Assembly: GCF_018131075.1 (NCBI RefSeq)
Contig: NZ_JAFCLS010000005.1
Span: forward strand, 221,937-285,936
Length of the DNA stretch: 64,000 nucleotides
Source: Bradyrhizobium sp. JYMT SZCCT0428
Lineage (GTDB): Bacteria; Pseudomonadota; Alphaproteobacteria; Rhizobiales; Xanthobacteraceae
Direction of reading: 5' to 3'
Both the position numbers and the translations under genes were made by a program. Within the stretch, counting starts at the first letter, position 1, and each line of letters begins with the position of its first letter. Under the pieces are notes generated by a model that had not been told where the DNA came from, ran no database searches, and was given only the letters and a program-made list of their open reading frames with translations. This document shows, piece by piece, positions 1-8,799 of this stretch.

Positions 1-1121
1 CGGCGGCGTCGTTGGGCAAATTGCGGTGACCAATGGCAAGGCCGTGACGGCCGGCGATCTCCTGGTCCGGCTCGACGAAACCATGACGCGGGCAAATCTG
101 CAGATCGTGTCGAAGACGCTGGATGAAATGACGACGCGCCGCGCGCGGTTGCGGGCCGAACGCGACGGCGCATCGGAAGTGTCATGGCCCTCGGCGTTCA
201 AGGACCGGCGGCAGGAGGAAAGCGTTGTCGAGCTGATGACCGATGAGCAGCGTCTGTTCGAACTGCGCAACACCACGCGGCTCGGTCAAAAACGACAGCT
301 GCGCGAGCGTATCGCGCAGCTCAACGAGGAAGCGGTCGGCATCAGTGCCCAGCAGGCGGCCAAATCGCAGGAACTGGATCTGGTCAACCGTGAACTGGAT
401 GGGTGCGCCAACTCTGGAGCAAGCATCTGATCCAGATAAACCGCCTGACCGCGCTCGAGCGCGAAGCGGCGCGGCTCGATGGCGAACGGGCACAGCTGAT
501 CGCGGCGGCGGCGCAGGGACGCGGCAAGGTGTCCGAGATCGAACTTCAGATCACCCAGATCGATCGCGAATTGGCCAGCGAGGTCGGCCGTGAAATGCGT
601 GAGATCGACGGCAAGGCGGGTGAATACGCGGAGCGGAAAGTGGCGGCCGAAGACCAGTTGCGGCGGATTGACATCCGGGCTCCGATTTCAGGCACCGTCC
701 ACGAAATGAATGTCCATACGATCGGCGGCGTGGTCAGTGCCGGCGAGCAGTTGATGCTGATCGTCCGGACTCCGAGCGTTTGACAGTCGAGGCGAGGGTG
801 GCGCCGCAAGACATCGATCAGGTGCGGATCGGGCAGGCCGCCGCGTTGCGGTTTTCTGCCTTCAGCCAGCGGACGACGCCGGAGATCACTGGGGTCGTCA
901 GCCGGGTGTCGGCCGACGTGACCACGGAGCAGCGCACCGGCATCACCTACTATACCGTGCGCATTGCCATCGCGCCTGATGAGCTGGCGCGTCTCGGCGA
1001 GGTCAAGCTTGTGCCCGGCATGCCGGTCGAAGCGTTTATCAAGACGGCAGACCGGACGGTTGGCTCCTACTTGACCAAGCCGATGTTCGACCAGGTTGTC
1101 CGGGCATTTCGCGAACGATAG
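1..1121 (+). pseudogene. HlyD-family type I secretion adaptor, 5'-truncated and frameshifted
   Basis: Three consecutive plus-strand frames together read as the C-terminal two thirds of a type I secretion membrane fusion protein: a coiled-coil hairpin (about 26-660), the lipoyl/barrel return 'IRAPISGTVHEMNVHTIGG', then a barrel and tail segment (780-1121). The frame changes near 401 and again near 768. At each point one base appears to be missing; restoring it would read LDGVRQLWSK and LIVPDSERLTVEA. The start of the gene lies outside the window. In the family this protein bridges an inner-membrane ABC exporter and TolC, but no partner ABC exporter or TolC gene is in view. Two frameshifts suggest a dead gene, although local sequencing error cannot be excluded. 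Confidence 0.8.
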
Positions 1122-1194
1122 TACCTTTGCCGGACTTTGATGGGCGGCACGAGTCTCATACGCAAATCACACGGTTGCCGCTTCGCTGTTCAAT

Positions 1195-1690
1195 TCAATG
1201 GGCGCCGCCAGCCACATCCTTGGCTTTGCGCGTCAGCACCACTGCAAGCGCAGCCAGCACCAGCACGAGGCCGATCACCGCAAAAGTATCGCTGAAGCCC
1301 ATCACCAGAGCGTGATGCTTCACGGCCTTGCCGAGGGCAACGATCGCCTGCTTGTGCGCGGTGGCGGGGTCGGAGACGCCGTGGGCCAGGAAATAGTCCG
1401 TGATCTGTGCGATTCGGCTCCGCACCTCCGCGCGGCCGAGTCACCGACTGGCCGATAATGTTGGAGTGAGATTGCTCGCGCTTGGTGATCACGGTGGCGA
1501 GCACAGCGGTGCCGATGGCGCCGCCGAGATTGCGTAGCATGTTGCTGATTCCCGACGCCGCGGCGGCATCCTGCGGCGCGAAATCGCCCGTGGTCACCGA
1601 GCTCAGCGGCGTCAGCACCATGGCCTGGCCGATCGCGCGCACGATGGTGGATTTAGCCACCAAAAGCCGTGCGTAGACCAAGGGTAATCA
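1195..1690 (-). pseudogene. DHA2/EmrB-type MFS exporter, C-terminal remnant with frameshift
   Basis: The minus strand encodes only the last part of a 14-TM drug exporter: 'SGISNMLRNLGGAIGTA' followed by a shifted frame carrying 'ALVMGFSDTFAVIGLVLVLA' and a short tail. The frame breaks near 1435, where one base appears to be missing (the expected reading continues QSVTLGRAEVRSRIAQ). Roughly 400 N-terminal residues are absent: upstream of 1690 no homologous coding sequence continues. It lies tail to tail with the HlyD relic. EmrB-type exporters often pair with HlyD/EmrA adaptors, but here the two genes are on opposite strands. Confidence 0.75.
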
Positions 1691-2057
1691 TCCACGCCAA
1701 TAAGCCGGAAATGGTCGCGATCATAATGTCGTTTTCCCGAAAGGGGCCTTCATGCACGATCATACTCTTATGCGGCGCGAGGCAAGCTAAAGTTATTTGG
1801 CTTTGGCTTGGACTCCCACAAAATGACCTCTGCAGTTCCTTTGCCGGTGCTCTGGACGTCCATTCTGGCCTGAATCATTCAACGCAGTGCGGCCATCTCG
1901 GTTTCCGTCCAACGGCGGTTTTGATATGGCGTCACCTAAAATTGCTGTAATGCCGCGGTTTAAAATGAGCCGTCACGACGCATCCCTGCGAGCATCGCGG
2001 GAGAAGCGGGGTTTTTGACGGTCACCCAATTGGGTGAGCGACAGGAGCTGTAAGGCG
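1691..2057. other. gap without a recognisable gene
   Basis: No open frame with convincing family features is seen on either strand. The stretch separates the MFS remnant from the small gene at 2058-2279 and is probably eroded sequence. Confidence 0.4.
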
Positions 2058-2279
2058 CTACGCATCGGTCTCCAGCGAGTTTGTAGTGGAACTCACCCGG
2101 GCTCGGACAATAGACAGGCGACCTCTAACTGCAGAGACCGAGCGTCTCATGGCCACCGCTATTGAAAGATAAGATCTGCCGCTGCTTCGTAATTCAAGCA
2201 GCCTGCGATCATCTTCCTCCGTCCAAGGCTTGTTCCTACTTCCAGCCATCGCAAGTTTCACGGGCGTCAGGGGGCGCAT
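2058..2279 (-). CDS. small SANT/Myb-like helical protein (copy 1)
   Basis: A 73-residue protein with the core 'NKPWTEEDDRRLLELRSSGR' followed by 'YLSIAVAMRRSVSAVRGRLS'. The W-x-EEDD-x2-LL-x-L spacing and the basic second half resemble short SANT/Myb-like or gcrA-like DNA-binding helices, so a nucleic-acid role is plausible but unproven. A start at the internal Met of MAGSRNKPW (codon about 2246) would give a shorter, more typical protein. Related copies lie at 11885-12049 (intact) and 44228-44320 (broken), so the window holds a small dispersed family. Confidence 0.6.
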   Translation of the reverse strand: MRPLTPVKLAMAGSRNKPWTEEDDRRLLELRSSGRSYLSIAVAMRRSVSAVRGRLSIVRARVSSTTNSLETDA

Positions 2280-2821
2280 ACGACGCGGCGTTAATTCAGG
2301 ACGCCGGGCGCCGTTCCAAACGGGCTAGGAATTTTCCACTTTTTCCCGCTTCCGTTGAAAACCACCAATGCCCTCCGGAAGCGTTGCGTAAGGCGCTGGG
2401 GCCTTTGTTCGCTCGTCAGAGTGATGGAGCAGTCGGGACCTTACGCCAAGTACAGGTCTAGTGCCCGATAAAGTGGAGGGCTCTAGGTTTTTGAACGAGA
2501 TGCGACAGTTGTTTGCAAGAAGGGGGCATGCGCTTGGGCGATCTCATTCGGTCGCCCTAAGCTTTCATTGTGTGTTCGCTGTGCATGCGACGGAAGATCG
2601 GGAGTAATAGTTGATACTTGTTCGCTTAGAAAAACCGTAGAACTACTGACTTTTCCCGGCGTAAGAAACCATTACTGCGGAATCGATTGCTATGCCAATT
2701 CGTTGAACCTACGATGCATCGTTTCCCCGAGCGCAGACATAACCAGGCGTGGATTTTACGTAGTCTGGGCTCAATTTTAAAACCAAAATTCTTTTTTTGC
2801 TTCTTCCTGGAGGATTTTCAG
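2280..2821. other. intergenic stretch upstream of caspase-like gene
   Basis: No supported gene. The last 150 bases are AT-richer than the surroundings and end in the purine-rich ribosome-binding site CTGGAGGA, eight bases before the ATG at 2822. The promoter of the caspase-like gene is presumably here, but no clear -35/-10 pair could be assigned. Confidence 0.4.
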
Positions 2822-4198
2822 ATGCGCTTCCCAGCCCTCCTGCTTTCCCTGACCTGCATGATCGTGACCGCTGGCGCCGCCAGCGCCGAGAAGCGTGTCG
2901 CCTTCGTGGTGGGGAACGGCACTTACAAGAACGTTGCCGCGTTGCCCAATCCGTCGATCGACGCGAAGGCGATGGCAGCCGCCTTGCGCAATGTCGGTTT
3001 TGAAGTGGTGGAAGGCTCCAACCTGACCCGCGACAAGATGACGGAAAAGCTGCTCGATTTCGGCAAGAAGGCGCAGGGCGCCGACGTGGCCGTGTTCTTC
3101 TATGCTGGCCACGGCATCGCCATTAGCGGCACCAATTATCTGCTGCCGATCGACGCCGACATCAAATCCGAGATGGACGTCAAGCTCGGCGCCGCCATCA
3201 ACATCGACCTCACGCTCGACCAGACCATGGGCGATGCCAAGGTCAAGCTGGTGTTCCTCGATGCCTGCCGCGACAATCCGTTCGCCGCCAAGCTCAAGTC
3301 GAACGCTGCTACCCGCAGCGTGGCGGTACAGACCGGCCTTGCCGAAATGAAATCCGGCGAAGGCACGCTGATCGCGTTTGCGACCGGCCCCGGGCAGACC
3401 GCACTTGACGGCAAGGAAGGCAGCAACAGCCCGTTTACGCGCGCGCTGCTCGCCAACCTCACCCAGCCCGGCATTGAGCTCCAGCAGGCGATGACCAAGG
3501 TCCGCGCGCAGATCCAGGAGGAAACCAGCAAGGGTCAATTGCCCTGGGGCAATACCAATTTGACCGGCGCGGTTTACCTGAACGGTGCGCCCGCGCCTGC
3601 CGCGCCCGGAACCGCTCCCGCGGTGGTCGCCGCTGCACCGGGCAGCGACGTCGAGCTCGAGTTCTGGCGCTCGATCAAGGACTCCAACAAGCCGGAAGAG
3701 CTCAACGCCTACGTGTCGAGCTATCCCAACGGTCAGTTCAAATCGCTGGCGCTGGCACGGATCGCCTCCCTTGAGAGCAAACCAGACAATGCCACGCGCA
3801 ACCTGACCACCGGCATCGATCCGGCGACGTTCAAGGACGAAGCCAACCAGACCACCGAGGACCAGATCGGCCTCGACAAGGGCCAGCGCCGCGACGTGCA
3901 GCGCCGGCTTAACGGACTGGGTTTCGACACCAAGGTTACTGGCACGTTCAACGAAAGCACTCGTTCGGTGATTAGCCGCTGGCAGGCCGCCCGCGGCTAC
4001 CCCAAGAGCGGTTACCTCAACAGGCTGCAGCACAAGGCCCTGTTGACCGAGATCGTGGCGGCTGCGCCGACCGCCAGTTCGAGTTACGAAGACCGTCCGC
4101 GACGTAAACGAGGGGGCGGTGGCGGTGGCCGGCGTCATAATGGCGGTGGCGGCCCTGGTGGCTTCATCGGAGGAGTTATGGGAGGGATGCTCCGTTAG
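2822..4198 (+). CDS. secreted caspase-like (peptidase C14) protein with peptidoglycan-binding domain
   Basis: A 458-residue protein with a signal peptide (1-22, ending ASA) and a caspase-fold domain at about 24-260. The catalytic dyad is visible as His97 in 'FFYAGHGIAI' and Cys149 in 'LVFLDACRDNP'. A Pro/Ala linker follows, then a peptidoglycan-binding-like repeat at about 360-425 ('RRDVQRRLNGLGFDTKVTG') and an Arg/Gly-rich tail. The ATG at 2822 is preceded by TGGAGGA, whereas an upstream in-frame extension has no signal peptide. Family members cleave after basic residues; the substrate here is unknown. The export signal and wall-binding module place it in the periplasm or envelope. An OmpA-family gene follows after a hairpin. 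Confidence 0.88.
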   Translation: MRFPALLLSLTCMIVTAGAASAEKRVAFVVGNGTYKNVAALPNPSIDAKAMAAALRNVGFEVVEGSNLTRDKMTEKLLDFGKKAQGADVAVFFYAGHGIAISGTNYLLPIDADIKSEMDVKLGAAINIDLTLDQTMGDAKVKLVFLDACRDNPFAAKLKSNAATRSVAVQTGLAEMKSGEGTLIAFATGPGQTALDGKEGSNSPFTRALLANLTQPGIELQQAMTKVRAQIQEETSKGQLPWGNTNLTGAVYLNGAPAPAAPGTAPAVVAAAPGSDVELEFWRSIKDSNKPEELNAYVSSYPNGQFKSLALARIASLESKPDNATRNLTTGIDPATFKDEANQTTEDQIGLDKGQRRDVQRRLNGLGFDTKVTGTFNESTRSVISRWQAARGYPKSGYLNRLQHKALLTEIVAAAPTASSSYEDRPRRKRGGGGGGRRHNGGGGPGGFIGGVMGGMLR

Positions 4199-4209
4199 CT
4201 TACTCGAAG

Positions 4210-4244
4210 CAGGCGCCGTCGCGACTCACGGCGCCTGGGAAGTC
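4210..4244 (+). terminator. hairpin after the caspase-like gene
   Basis: A perfect 10-bp stem (4210-4219 with 4228-4237, left arm CAGGCGCCGT) and an 8-base loop lie 11 bases after the stop codon. A short TCTTTT follows a few bases later, so it may terminate or attenuate transcription before the OmpA-family gene. Confidence 0.6.
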
Positions 4245-4294
4245 TTTTGCTTTGTGTATTTAACCGCGCAGGAAGTGCGCATGAGGAACTAGCG

Positions 4295-4975
4295 ATGATA
4301 AAGCACCCTGGCAGAACCAAGACCCTTACCTCGATCCTTTCGATCGCGACGATCGGCGCCGCACTTTCCTTGAGCATGGGAACGGCCTTCGCTGAGGAAA
4401 AGGCAAATGACAAGAACGTCACCGAAGATCAGATCCTGCGCGCGTTGGCGCCGGAAAAGAAGCCACTGACCCGCGGCCTGTCGGTCGGTCAGCCACAAGT
4501 TGATCCGGCCGCGGCGGCGGCCGAAGGGCAGATCGTCCAGAAGGTCCGTGGCCGCCTCACCCGTTCGCTATCCGTCAGCGAGCGCGAAGAGATTGCGGAC
4601 TTGGTCAAGAATAAGCCCAAAATTGATTTGGAAATCACGTTCGATTACAACTCCGCCGAGATCAGCTCCAAGTCATTGCCGTCGGTTCAGGCGCTCGGTC
4701 GTGCATTGTCCAATTCTGACTTGAAGGGCTCGACCTTCGTGGTCGCCGGTCACACCGACGCCACGGGCGGCGAAGCTTACAATCAAGACCTTTCCGAACG
4801 GCGCGCCGACTCGATCAAACGCTATCTCGTCCTCAGATACGGCATTAATGGTGCGGATCTGGTGGCTGTTGGATACGGCCGGAGCAAGCTCAAGGACCCG
4901 AACCAGCCGATGGCAGAAGCCAACCGCCGCGTCCAGGTCGTGAACATGGAAAATAAGGCCACAGCGTCGAAATAG
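4295..4975 (+). CDS. OmpA-family outer-membrane/periplasmic protein
   Basis: A 226-residue protein with an N-terminal signal segment (about 1-35, 'GAALSLSMGTAFAEE') and a C-terminal OmpA domain (about 115-222). The domain carries the expected 'FDYNSAEI', 'VVAGHTDATGGEAYN' and 'NRRVQVV' motifs. OmpA domains bind the diaminopimelate of peptidoglycan non-covalently. The ATG at 4295 follows GAGGAACT and gives a clean signal peptide; an upstream TTG at 4247 would not. The preceding caspase-like protein also carries a wall-binding module, so the two may act at the cell wall together. That functional link is inference from adjacency. Confidence 0.88.
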   Translation: MIKHPGRTKTLTSILSIATIGAALSLSMGTAFAEEKANDKNVTEDQILRALAPEKKPLTRGLSVGQPQVDPAAAAAEGQIVQKVRGRLTRSLSVSEREEIADLVKNKPKIDLEITFDYNSAEISSKSLPSVQALGRALSNSDLKGSTFVVAGHTDATGGEAYNQDLSERRADSIKRYLVLRYGINGADLVAVGYGRSKLKDPNQPMAEANRRVQVVNMENKATASK

Positions 4976-5598
4976 GATTTCCAAGCCGGCCAGTTGAGGC
5001 TGCTGCAGGCGACCTCCGGCTAAAAATTGGTTCCGAAAACTGCCAAAATCTCCGGTATCTTCTTACCTACTCAAGGCACATGGAGAAGGTTCGATCCCTG
5101 TTCCTCCCCCTCCAGCGAGGGGAATGGGGCGAACACTTGATTGTCACTATGACCAAGTTGGGCGTTATTTGCTGGACCTAGCTCGAACTTGCTTATGACG
5201 ATTGGAGCGAGATCATGTTTTTCAAACAGTTAGAGGCTGGCGTGTGCACGATGTGTGCACCAAGAGATCAAAGAAAATCTAAGACCCAACCATTGTGAGC
5301 ACATCGAGCTAAGCGCTCAAACGTCAGCAGAAGACATCAGCAGAAGACAAGTGTGTTGAGAGGGTACGATCTGCTTGGCTCATCAATTCGCGTAATGAGC
5401 CGAAATGAGAGGGGTCTTCCTATGACAGCTGACTCTTAATCATCGGGTCCAAGTTCGAGCCCTGGGGCAAGTGGGCGGGACAATATCGGCGGCAAACAAA
5501 ACCACAAATGGCTCCATCCCATAATACTCTTAACTGATCGCGAGCAATTGGCGTCGGACCAGTTCCAGCTGTCATCGGTTGTCCTATTTGAGTGAACC
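4976..5598. other. intergenic region carrying a tRNA relic
   Basis: No protein-coding gene is supported on either strand. The recognisable element is the tRNA-Lys-like 3' segment at 5425-5468. Confidence 0.5.
5425..5468 (+). repeat. tRNA-Lys(CUU) 3'-half fragment, possible att remnant
   Basis: The stretch contains the anticodon arm CTGACTCTTAATCAT (anticodon CTT) followed by a variable region and a T-arm, 'CCAAGTTCGAGCCCTGG', with one mismatch in the T stem. The D-arm and 5' acceptor half are absent upstream, and no matching 3' acceptor strand or CCA follows, so this is not a functional tRNA. Partial 3' tRNA copies commonly arise as att-site duplications when integrative elements insert in tRNA genes. 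An att origin is inference; a plain degenerate tRNA is the alternative. Confidence 0.6.
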
Positions 5599-6090
5599 CT
5601 ACGACGCGCATGCGGGCGACAGATTCACAGCTCTTAACAGATCGCCAAAAGGACCAAGCCGGCTGCACGTCTTCAATGGTTCAAGTCTGGATTGGTCCAT
5701 AGCTTGATTTCGTTTGCGGTCGACATTCTTTCTTGTCTTCCTGACTTCGCTTCGTCGCGAATCTCTGAGCGCAGGTGAAAAGGCATGAGGATCGCGCCAG
5801 TGTCGGCTTATAATCTTGGTTTCCACCGGCGGGCTGGGCGGAATTACGACAGGTACGGTTGGCTCGATTGGCTGCAAGACAACTTGGGGCGGGGTTTCCT
5901 GACGCACGTAGTTAATCTCAAGTCGATCGGCCTTGCTGAGTGCGTGTTCAGCGTCAGCAATGCCGACCGTCGACCCGTCTGGTGATATCTCTGCGGCTGC
6001 GAGCTCGGCAGGCGTCCTAACCGCCTTGCCGACAGTCAAGGCGCTGAGCAGCGCTAGACATACAATCGCAAGCCAGACCGTCCTGATCAT
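5599..6090 (-). CDS. hypothetical membrane-anchored protein
   Basis: A 163-residue protein starting 'MIRTVWLAIVCLALLSALTV', a single N-terminal membrane anchor or uncleaved signal. It is followed by a proline-rich middle ('PTVPVVIPPSPP') and a basic C-terminal half. I do not recognise a catalytic family. The ATG at 6090 was preferred to one 24 codons upstream because it places the hydrophobic segment at the extreme N-terminus. The gene stands alone between the tRNA relic and the NUDIX gene. Confidence 0.55.
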   Translation of the reverse strand: MIRTVWLAIVCLALLSALTVGKAVRTPAELAAAEISPDGSTVGIADAEHALSKADRLEINYVRQETPPQVVLQPIEPTVPVVIPPSPPVETKIISRHWRDPHAFSPALRDSRRSEVRKTRKNVDRKRNQAMDQSRLEPLKTCSRLGPFGDLLRAVNLSPACAS

Positions 6091-6455
6091 CTGCTGCCCT
6101 AGATCGGTATCAGCGGTAGCCTCAGTATGGATTTGGGCGGTTAAAGGGCGGCAGACACCCAATTGTGAGGATTGTATGGAAATCGCCAGCTAGCGCGCTA
6201 CGCAGGGCCGTTTGCGGCACGAGCTTTGGTTGGCATGCTCAAGTCTTACACGTCAAGCACCGAGCCTGCAAAGTTGAGGAACACTTCGTTTAGATAGGCT
6301 GGGACCGTTTTGGATTTCCCTCCGCTATATTTCGGTTTAGATGTTTCGCTTGCTTGCTTCAAAGCAGGGTAGGCGCAATTTGCGTAATGGTTTTTGTCTT
6401 CTGCGCCTCACTTCGATAAACCTGCGCAGCAAGTTTCTTTCGCATTAGACTACGA

Positions 6456-6980
6456 GTGACGGTTGTGGGGGAGGTGTCGTTGCCGGAAAAAGCTTCATCT
6501 CCTAAGGCTGAGAGTGCGGGTCTTCTCCTGTTCAAAAACCGTGATGGTGACATCCAGTTCCTGCTCGGCCAAGCGGGGGGCCCGTTCTGGAGCCGTAAGG
6601 ATGCTGGTGCGTGGAGCATACCGAAAGGGCTGATCTCTCCCGGCGAGGAGCCACTTGCGGCCGCGCGGCGTGAGTTTGCCGAGGAGACCGGGCACCATCC
6701 GACGGGAGATTTCATCCCGCTCGGCGCGGTGAAGCAAGCGGGCGGGAAGGTGGTTCACGCTTGGGCTATTCAAGGTGACTGGGATCCTGCGGATATGCGA
6801 AGCAATACGTTCGACATGGAATGGCCACCGCGATCCGGGCGGCGCCAGCCATTTCCCGAGCTCGATCGGGCAGCTTGGTTCAACGAGTACGAGGCGCGCC
6901 TAAAGATTCTGAAGGGTCAGGTCCTCTTTATCGCTCGTCTGTTAGAGGGATTGGTCAGATTGACGAAAGCTGATCACTAG
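6456..6980 (+). CDS. NUDIX hydrolase
   Basis: A 174-residue protein with a textbook Nudix box, G-x5-E-x7-RE-x2-EE-x-G, read as 'GLISPGEEPLAAARREFAEE' followed by TGH at about residues 68-90. Nudix enzymes hydrolyse nucleoside diphosphates linked to another group, using Mg2+ held by the box glutamates. The substrate cannot be read from the sequence. The N-terminal 'SAGLLLFKNRDGDIQFLLGQ' is like stand-alone NTP or diadenosine-polyphosphate hydrolases. The GTG at 6456 is the likely start, though a downstream TTG is possible. No operon partner is seen. Confidence 0.88.
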   Translation: MTVVGEVSLPEKASSPKAESAGLLLFKNRDGDIQFLLGQAGGPFWSRKDAGAWSIPKGLISPGEEPLAAARREFAEETGHHPTGDFIPLGAVKQAGGKVVHAWAIQGDWDPADMRSNTFDMEWPPRSGRRQPFPELDRAAWFNEYEARLKILKGQVLFIARLLEGLVRLTKADH

Positions 6981-7143
6981 CGAGAGAGCGTGTTTTCCAT
7001 CGCCGCGCCCAGCGCCGTATCGTCAAAAATTCACCATGTCCTGCCGCGTCGGCCGACTACTGCGCTCGACTTCATTGGGCGTGATACCCGGCAGACGGTC
7101 CTACTCTTTAGGAACCATCGTATGATCGTTGCACTTGATGGCC

Positions 7144-7335
7144 ATGGCGAAAACTCCCCTCAGTATCGAGATCGTCCAAGAGGGTGAGGAGCGCTTCATC
7201 GTCAAGACTTTTGCCGACGGTAGCGAGCAGCGCCTACCGATCGTAAAGCTGCCCAGGAAGAAGCGTTATCCCGACCGCCCGTACTGGACTTGGAAATTCG
7301 ACAAATTCGACAAGAGTAAGAAGAAGGGGTTTTGA
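7144..7335 (+). CDS. small conserved hypothetical protein
   Basis: A 63-residue protein, 'MAKTPLSIEIVQEGEERFIV', with a highly basic C-terminus (RKKRYPDRPYWTWKFDKFDK). No membrane segment or known domain is seen. ATG codons at 7138 and 7144 are both possible; 7144 was chosen for its MAK start. A strong hairpin terminator follows at once, which supports a real gene. Confidence 0.6.
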   Translation: MAKTPLSIEIVQEGEERFIVKTFADGSEQRLPIVKLPRKKRYPDRPYWTWKFDKFDKSKKKGF

Positions 7336-7362
7336 AAGTGGCAGGGGTGATTAACGTTGCAA

Positions 7363-7402
7363 AAAAGCCGGCGTACGGGATTAACCCATACGTCCGGCTT
7401 TT
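7363..7402. terminator. bidirectional Rho-independent terminator
   Basis: AAAAGCCGG pairs with CCGGCTTTT, and the inner arms CGTACGGG/CCCATACG extend the stem with one bulge. A-rich and T-rich flanks on both strands let it serve both the plus-strand gene ending at 7335 and the converging csbD-like gene ending at 7423. Confidence 0.8.
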
Positions 7403-7422
7403 AACGACCCAAGGTCGATACT

Positions 7423-7605
7423 TTACTTGTTGAGCACTTCGCGAGCCTTATCTTTGATGCCGCCGACGGTATTCTGCACCTTGCCCTCAGCCTTATCTGC
7501 AGTTCCTTCGGCTTCGGTCTTACTATCGCCCGTCAGCTTACCGATGGTTTCCTTGATCGTGCCTTTTGCCTGCTTTGCGGCACCTTCAATGCGGTCCTTA
7601 TCCAG
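7423..7605 (-). CDS. CsbD-family stress protein with a probable CTG start
   Basis: A 60-residue CsbD-like protein, '(M)DKDRIEGAAKQAKGTIKE' followed by 'IGKLTGDSKTEAEGTADKAE'. CsbD proteins are small, hydrophilic and induced by general stress; the biochemical role is unknown. Family members begin M-D/N-K-D-R-I-E-G. Here the corresponding codon is CTG at 7605-7603, preceded by AAGGAG with an 8-base spacer and with no in-frame ATG/GTG/TTG near. It is either a rare CTG start or an ATG-to-CTG lesion. The much longer in-frame upstream extension is not CsbD-like. Confidence 0.8.
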   Translation of the reverse strand: MDKDRIEGAAKQAKGTIKETIGKLTGDSKTEAEGTADKAEGKVQNTVGGIKDKAREVLNK

Positions 7606-7892
7606 GACAAACTCTCCTTTGTGTGCGGTTGTAACGAAGGGCGAGCGCCCGAGTTGCCTAACGATTTGGTGACTCAGTCCTCGGTCTTGGAACCGGCAGT
7701 GGCGTACCTGCTGATTGTCGATCAATCGTAAACGGAGTCTTCGCCCGGTATGTCGGCTCTCGAACACCAGTGCCGATAATGGATGGTAGATAAAATGTCT
7801 GGTGAACCTCAGCTAAATCACATCCCGGGTCGCAGCGAGGGGTAATCGCAAACGGCAAGATCTTTCTGAGGCGAATGAAACAGAATTGGCAG

Positions 7893-8093
7893 TCATCTAT
7901 GAGGCGACGCTACAGGAGGAGTGGGACGCATCGAGTAGCTCACTATCTTCCTCGCATCGGATTTGTCGGCGATGTGGGACCCGCTCAAAGAAAACACTAG
8001 AAAAAGCACCGCTAGTAAAACGGTTCCACCCATTCCCGCCAGCACTGTCGTACCTAGCCCGAGATCTGGACTTGGATTACGCTCTTTTTGCAT
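7893..8093 (-). CDS. small single-TM protein
   Basis: A 66-residue protein starting MQKERNPSPDLGLGTTVLAG, with one hydrophobic segment 'MGGTVLLAVLFLVFSLSG' at about residues 21-38. The ATG at 8093 is preceded by TTGGAGAAGAA, a good ribosome-binding site. The function is unknown; it is probably an inner-membrane protein. It lies among other short stress- or envelope-type genes. Confidence 0.6.
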   Translation of the reverse strand: MQKERNPSPDLGLGTTVLAGMGGTVLLAVLFLVFSLSGSHIADKSDARKIVSYSMRPTPPVASPHR

Positions 8094-8441
8094 TTCTTCT
8101 CCAAAAGCCCTGTCATCCAGCATTCCGACTAGGGAAAACGTTCCTGGGGCACGGAGCGTATGCTGCGAGCGGGACGGGGCTGATCCGTCCACCCCGCGGG
8201 AGTTCGTGGTCACCTGTCCCGTGCGTGTGCCTTGTTACGATATGAGTGCGCGGACGGCGTGAATGCATGCAGGATGAACGAAAGTCCAATGCGTCCCCTC
8301 CAGCTGGTCACAAGCCGGATCTCAAAAACGAGACTTCCGCGTTGAGATCTGCCGGTCGAACGTTCACGCCTATAACTCTGCCAAGGCCGTTGATTTTTTC
8401 GGCCCGAGGCTGCGCCCGCGGCGTTCTTCTTTCGCAGCAAA

Positions 8442-8475
8442 GAAAAAGCCCGCATCACTGCGGGCTTTCTTGTTG
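8442..8475 (-). terminator. Rho-independent terminator
   Basis: GCCCGCA-TCAC-TGCGGGC is a 7-bp GC stem with a 4-base loop. On the minus strand it is followed by TTTTTCTTT, and it begins at the stop codon of the gene at 8476-8799. Confidence 0.88.
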
Positions 8476-8799
8476 CTAGTACCAGCCCGGGCCACCGCCG
8501 AAGCCGAACGAAACGCTCGGACCACCATAACCATAGCCTCTGCCATAGTACGGTCCGCCGCCGTATCCGCCACCATAGTAGGGACGGGGCGCGTAATAGC
8601 CGTAGCTGTTGCCGTAATATGGACGATAGCCACGATGTCCGTAGTGGCGATAGTGCCGACGCTGAGAACTGATATCGGTAGATTGCTGCGTTAACGCGGT
8701 TGACGCTTTCGCCTTCGCCGTATTGTCCGCAGCATTTGCGGCGGAACCACCGAGCAGGGCTGCTGCACCGACGGCAAATACGATAGCTAACTTATTCAT
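8476..8799 (-). CDS. secreted Gly/Tyr-rich protein
   Basis: A 107-residue protein with a clear signal peptide (1-23, 'VGAALLGGSAANAADN'-like cleavage). A short polar region follows, then a C-terminal half rich in Gly, Tyr, Pro and Arg with YYG/GGGY repeats (about 48-107). Such low-complexity tails occur in small alphaproteobacterial exported proteins of unknown role. A ribosome-binding-like GGGAGTG lies just upstream of the ATG at 8799, and a strong terminator follows. It is monocistronic. Confidence 0.75.
   Translation of the reverse strand: MNKLAIVFAVGAAALLGGSAANAADNTAKAKASTALTQQSTDISSQRRHYRHYGHRGYRPYYGNSYGYYAPRPYYGGGYGGGPYYGRGYGYGGPSVSFGFGGGPGWY

Noticed and set aside
2777..4138. 453-codon open frame antisense to the caspase-like gene
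   Set aside because: It mirrors the high-GC codon pattern of the real gene, has no recognisable family, and the sense strand carries catalytic motifs and a signal peptide.
5085..5110. T-arm-like GGTTCGATCCCTG segment
   Set aside because: The stem pairs poorly and no anticodon arm lies upstream, so unlike the segment at 5425 it is not reported as a tRNA relic.
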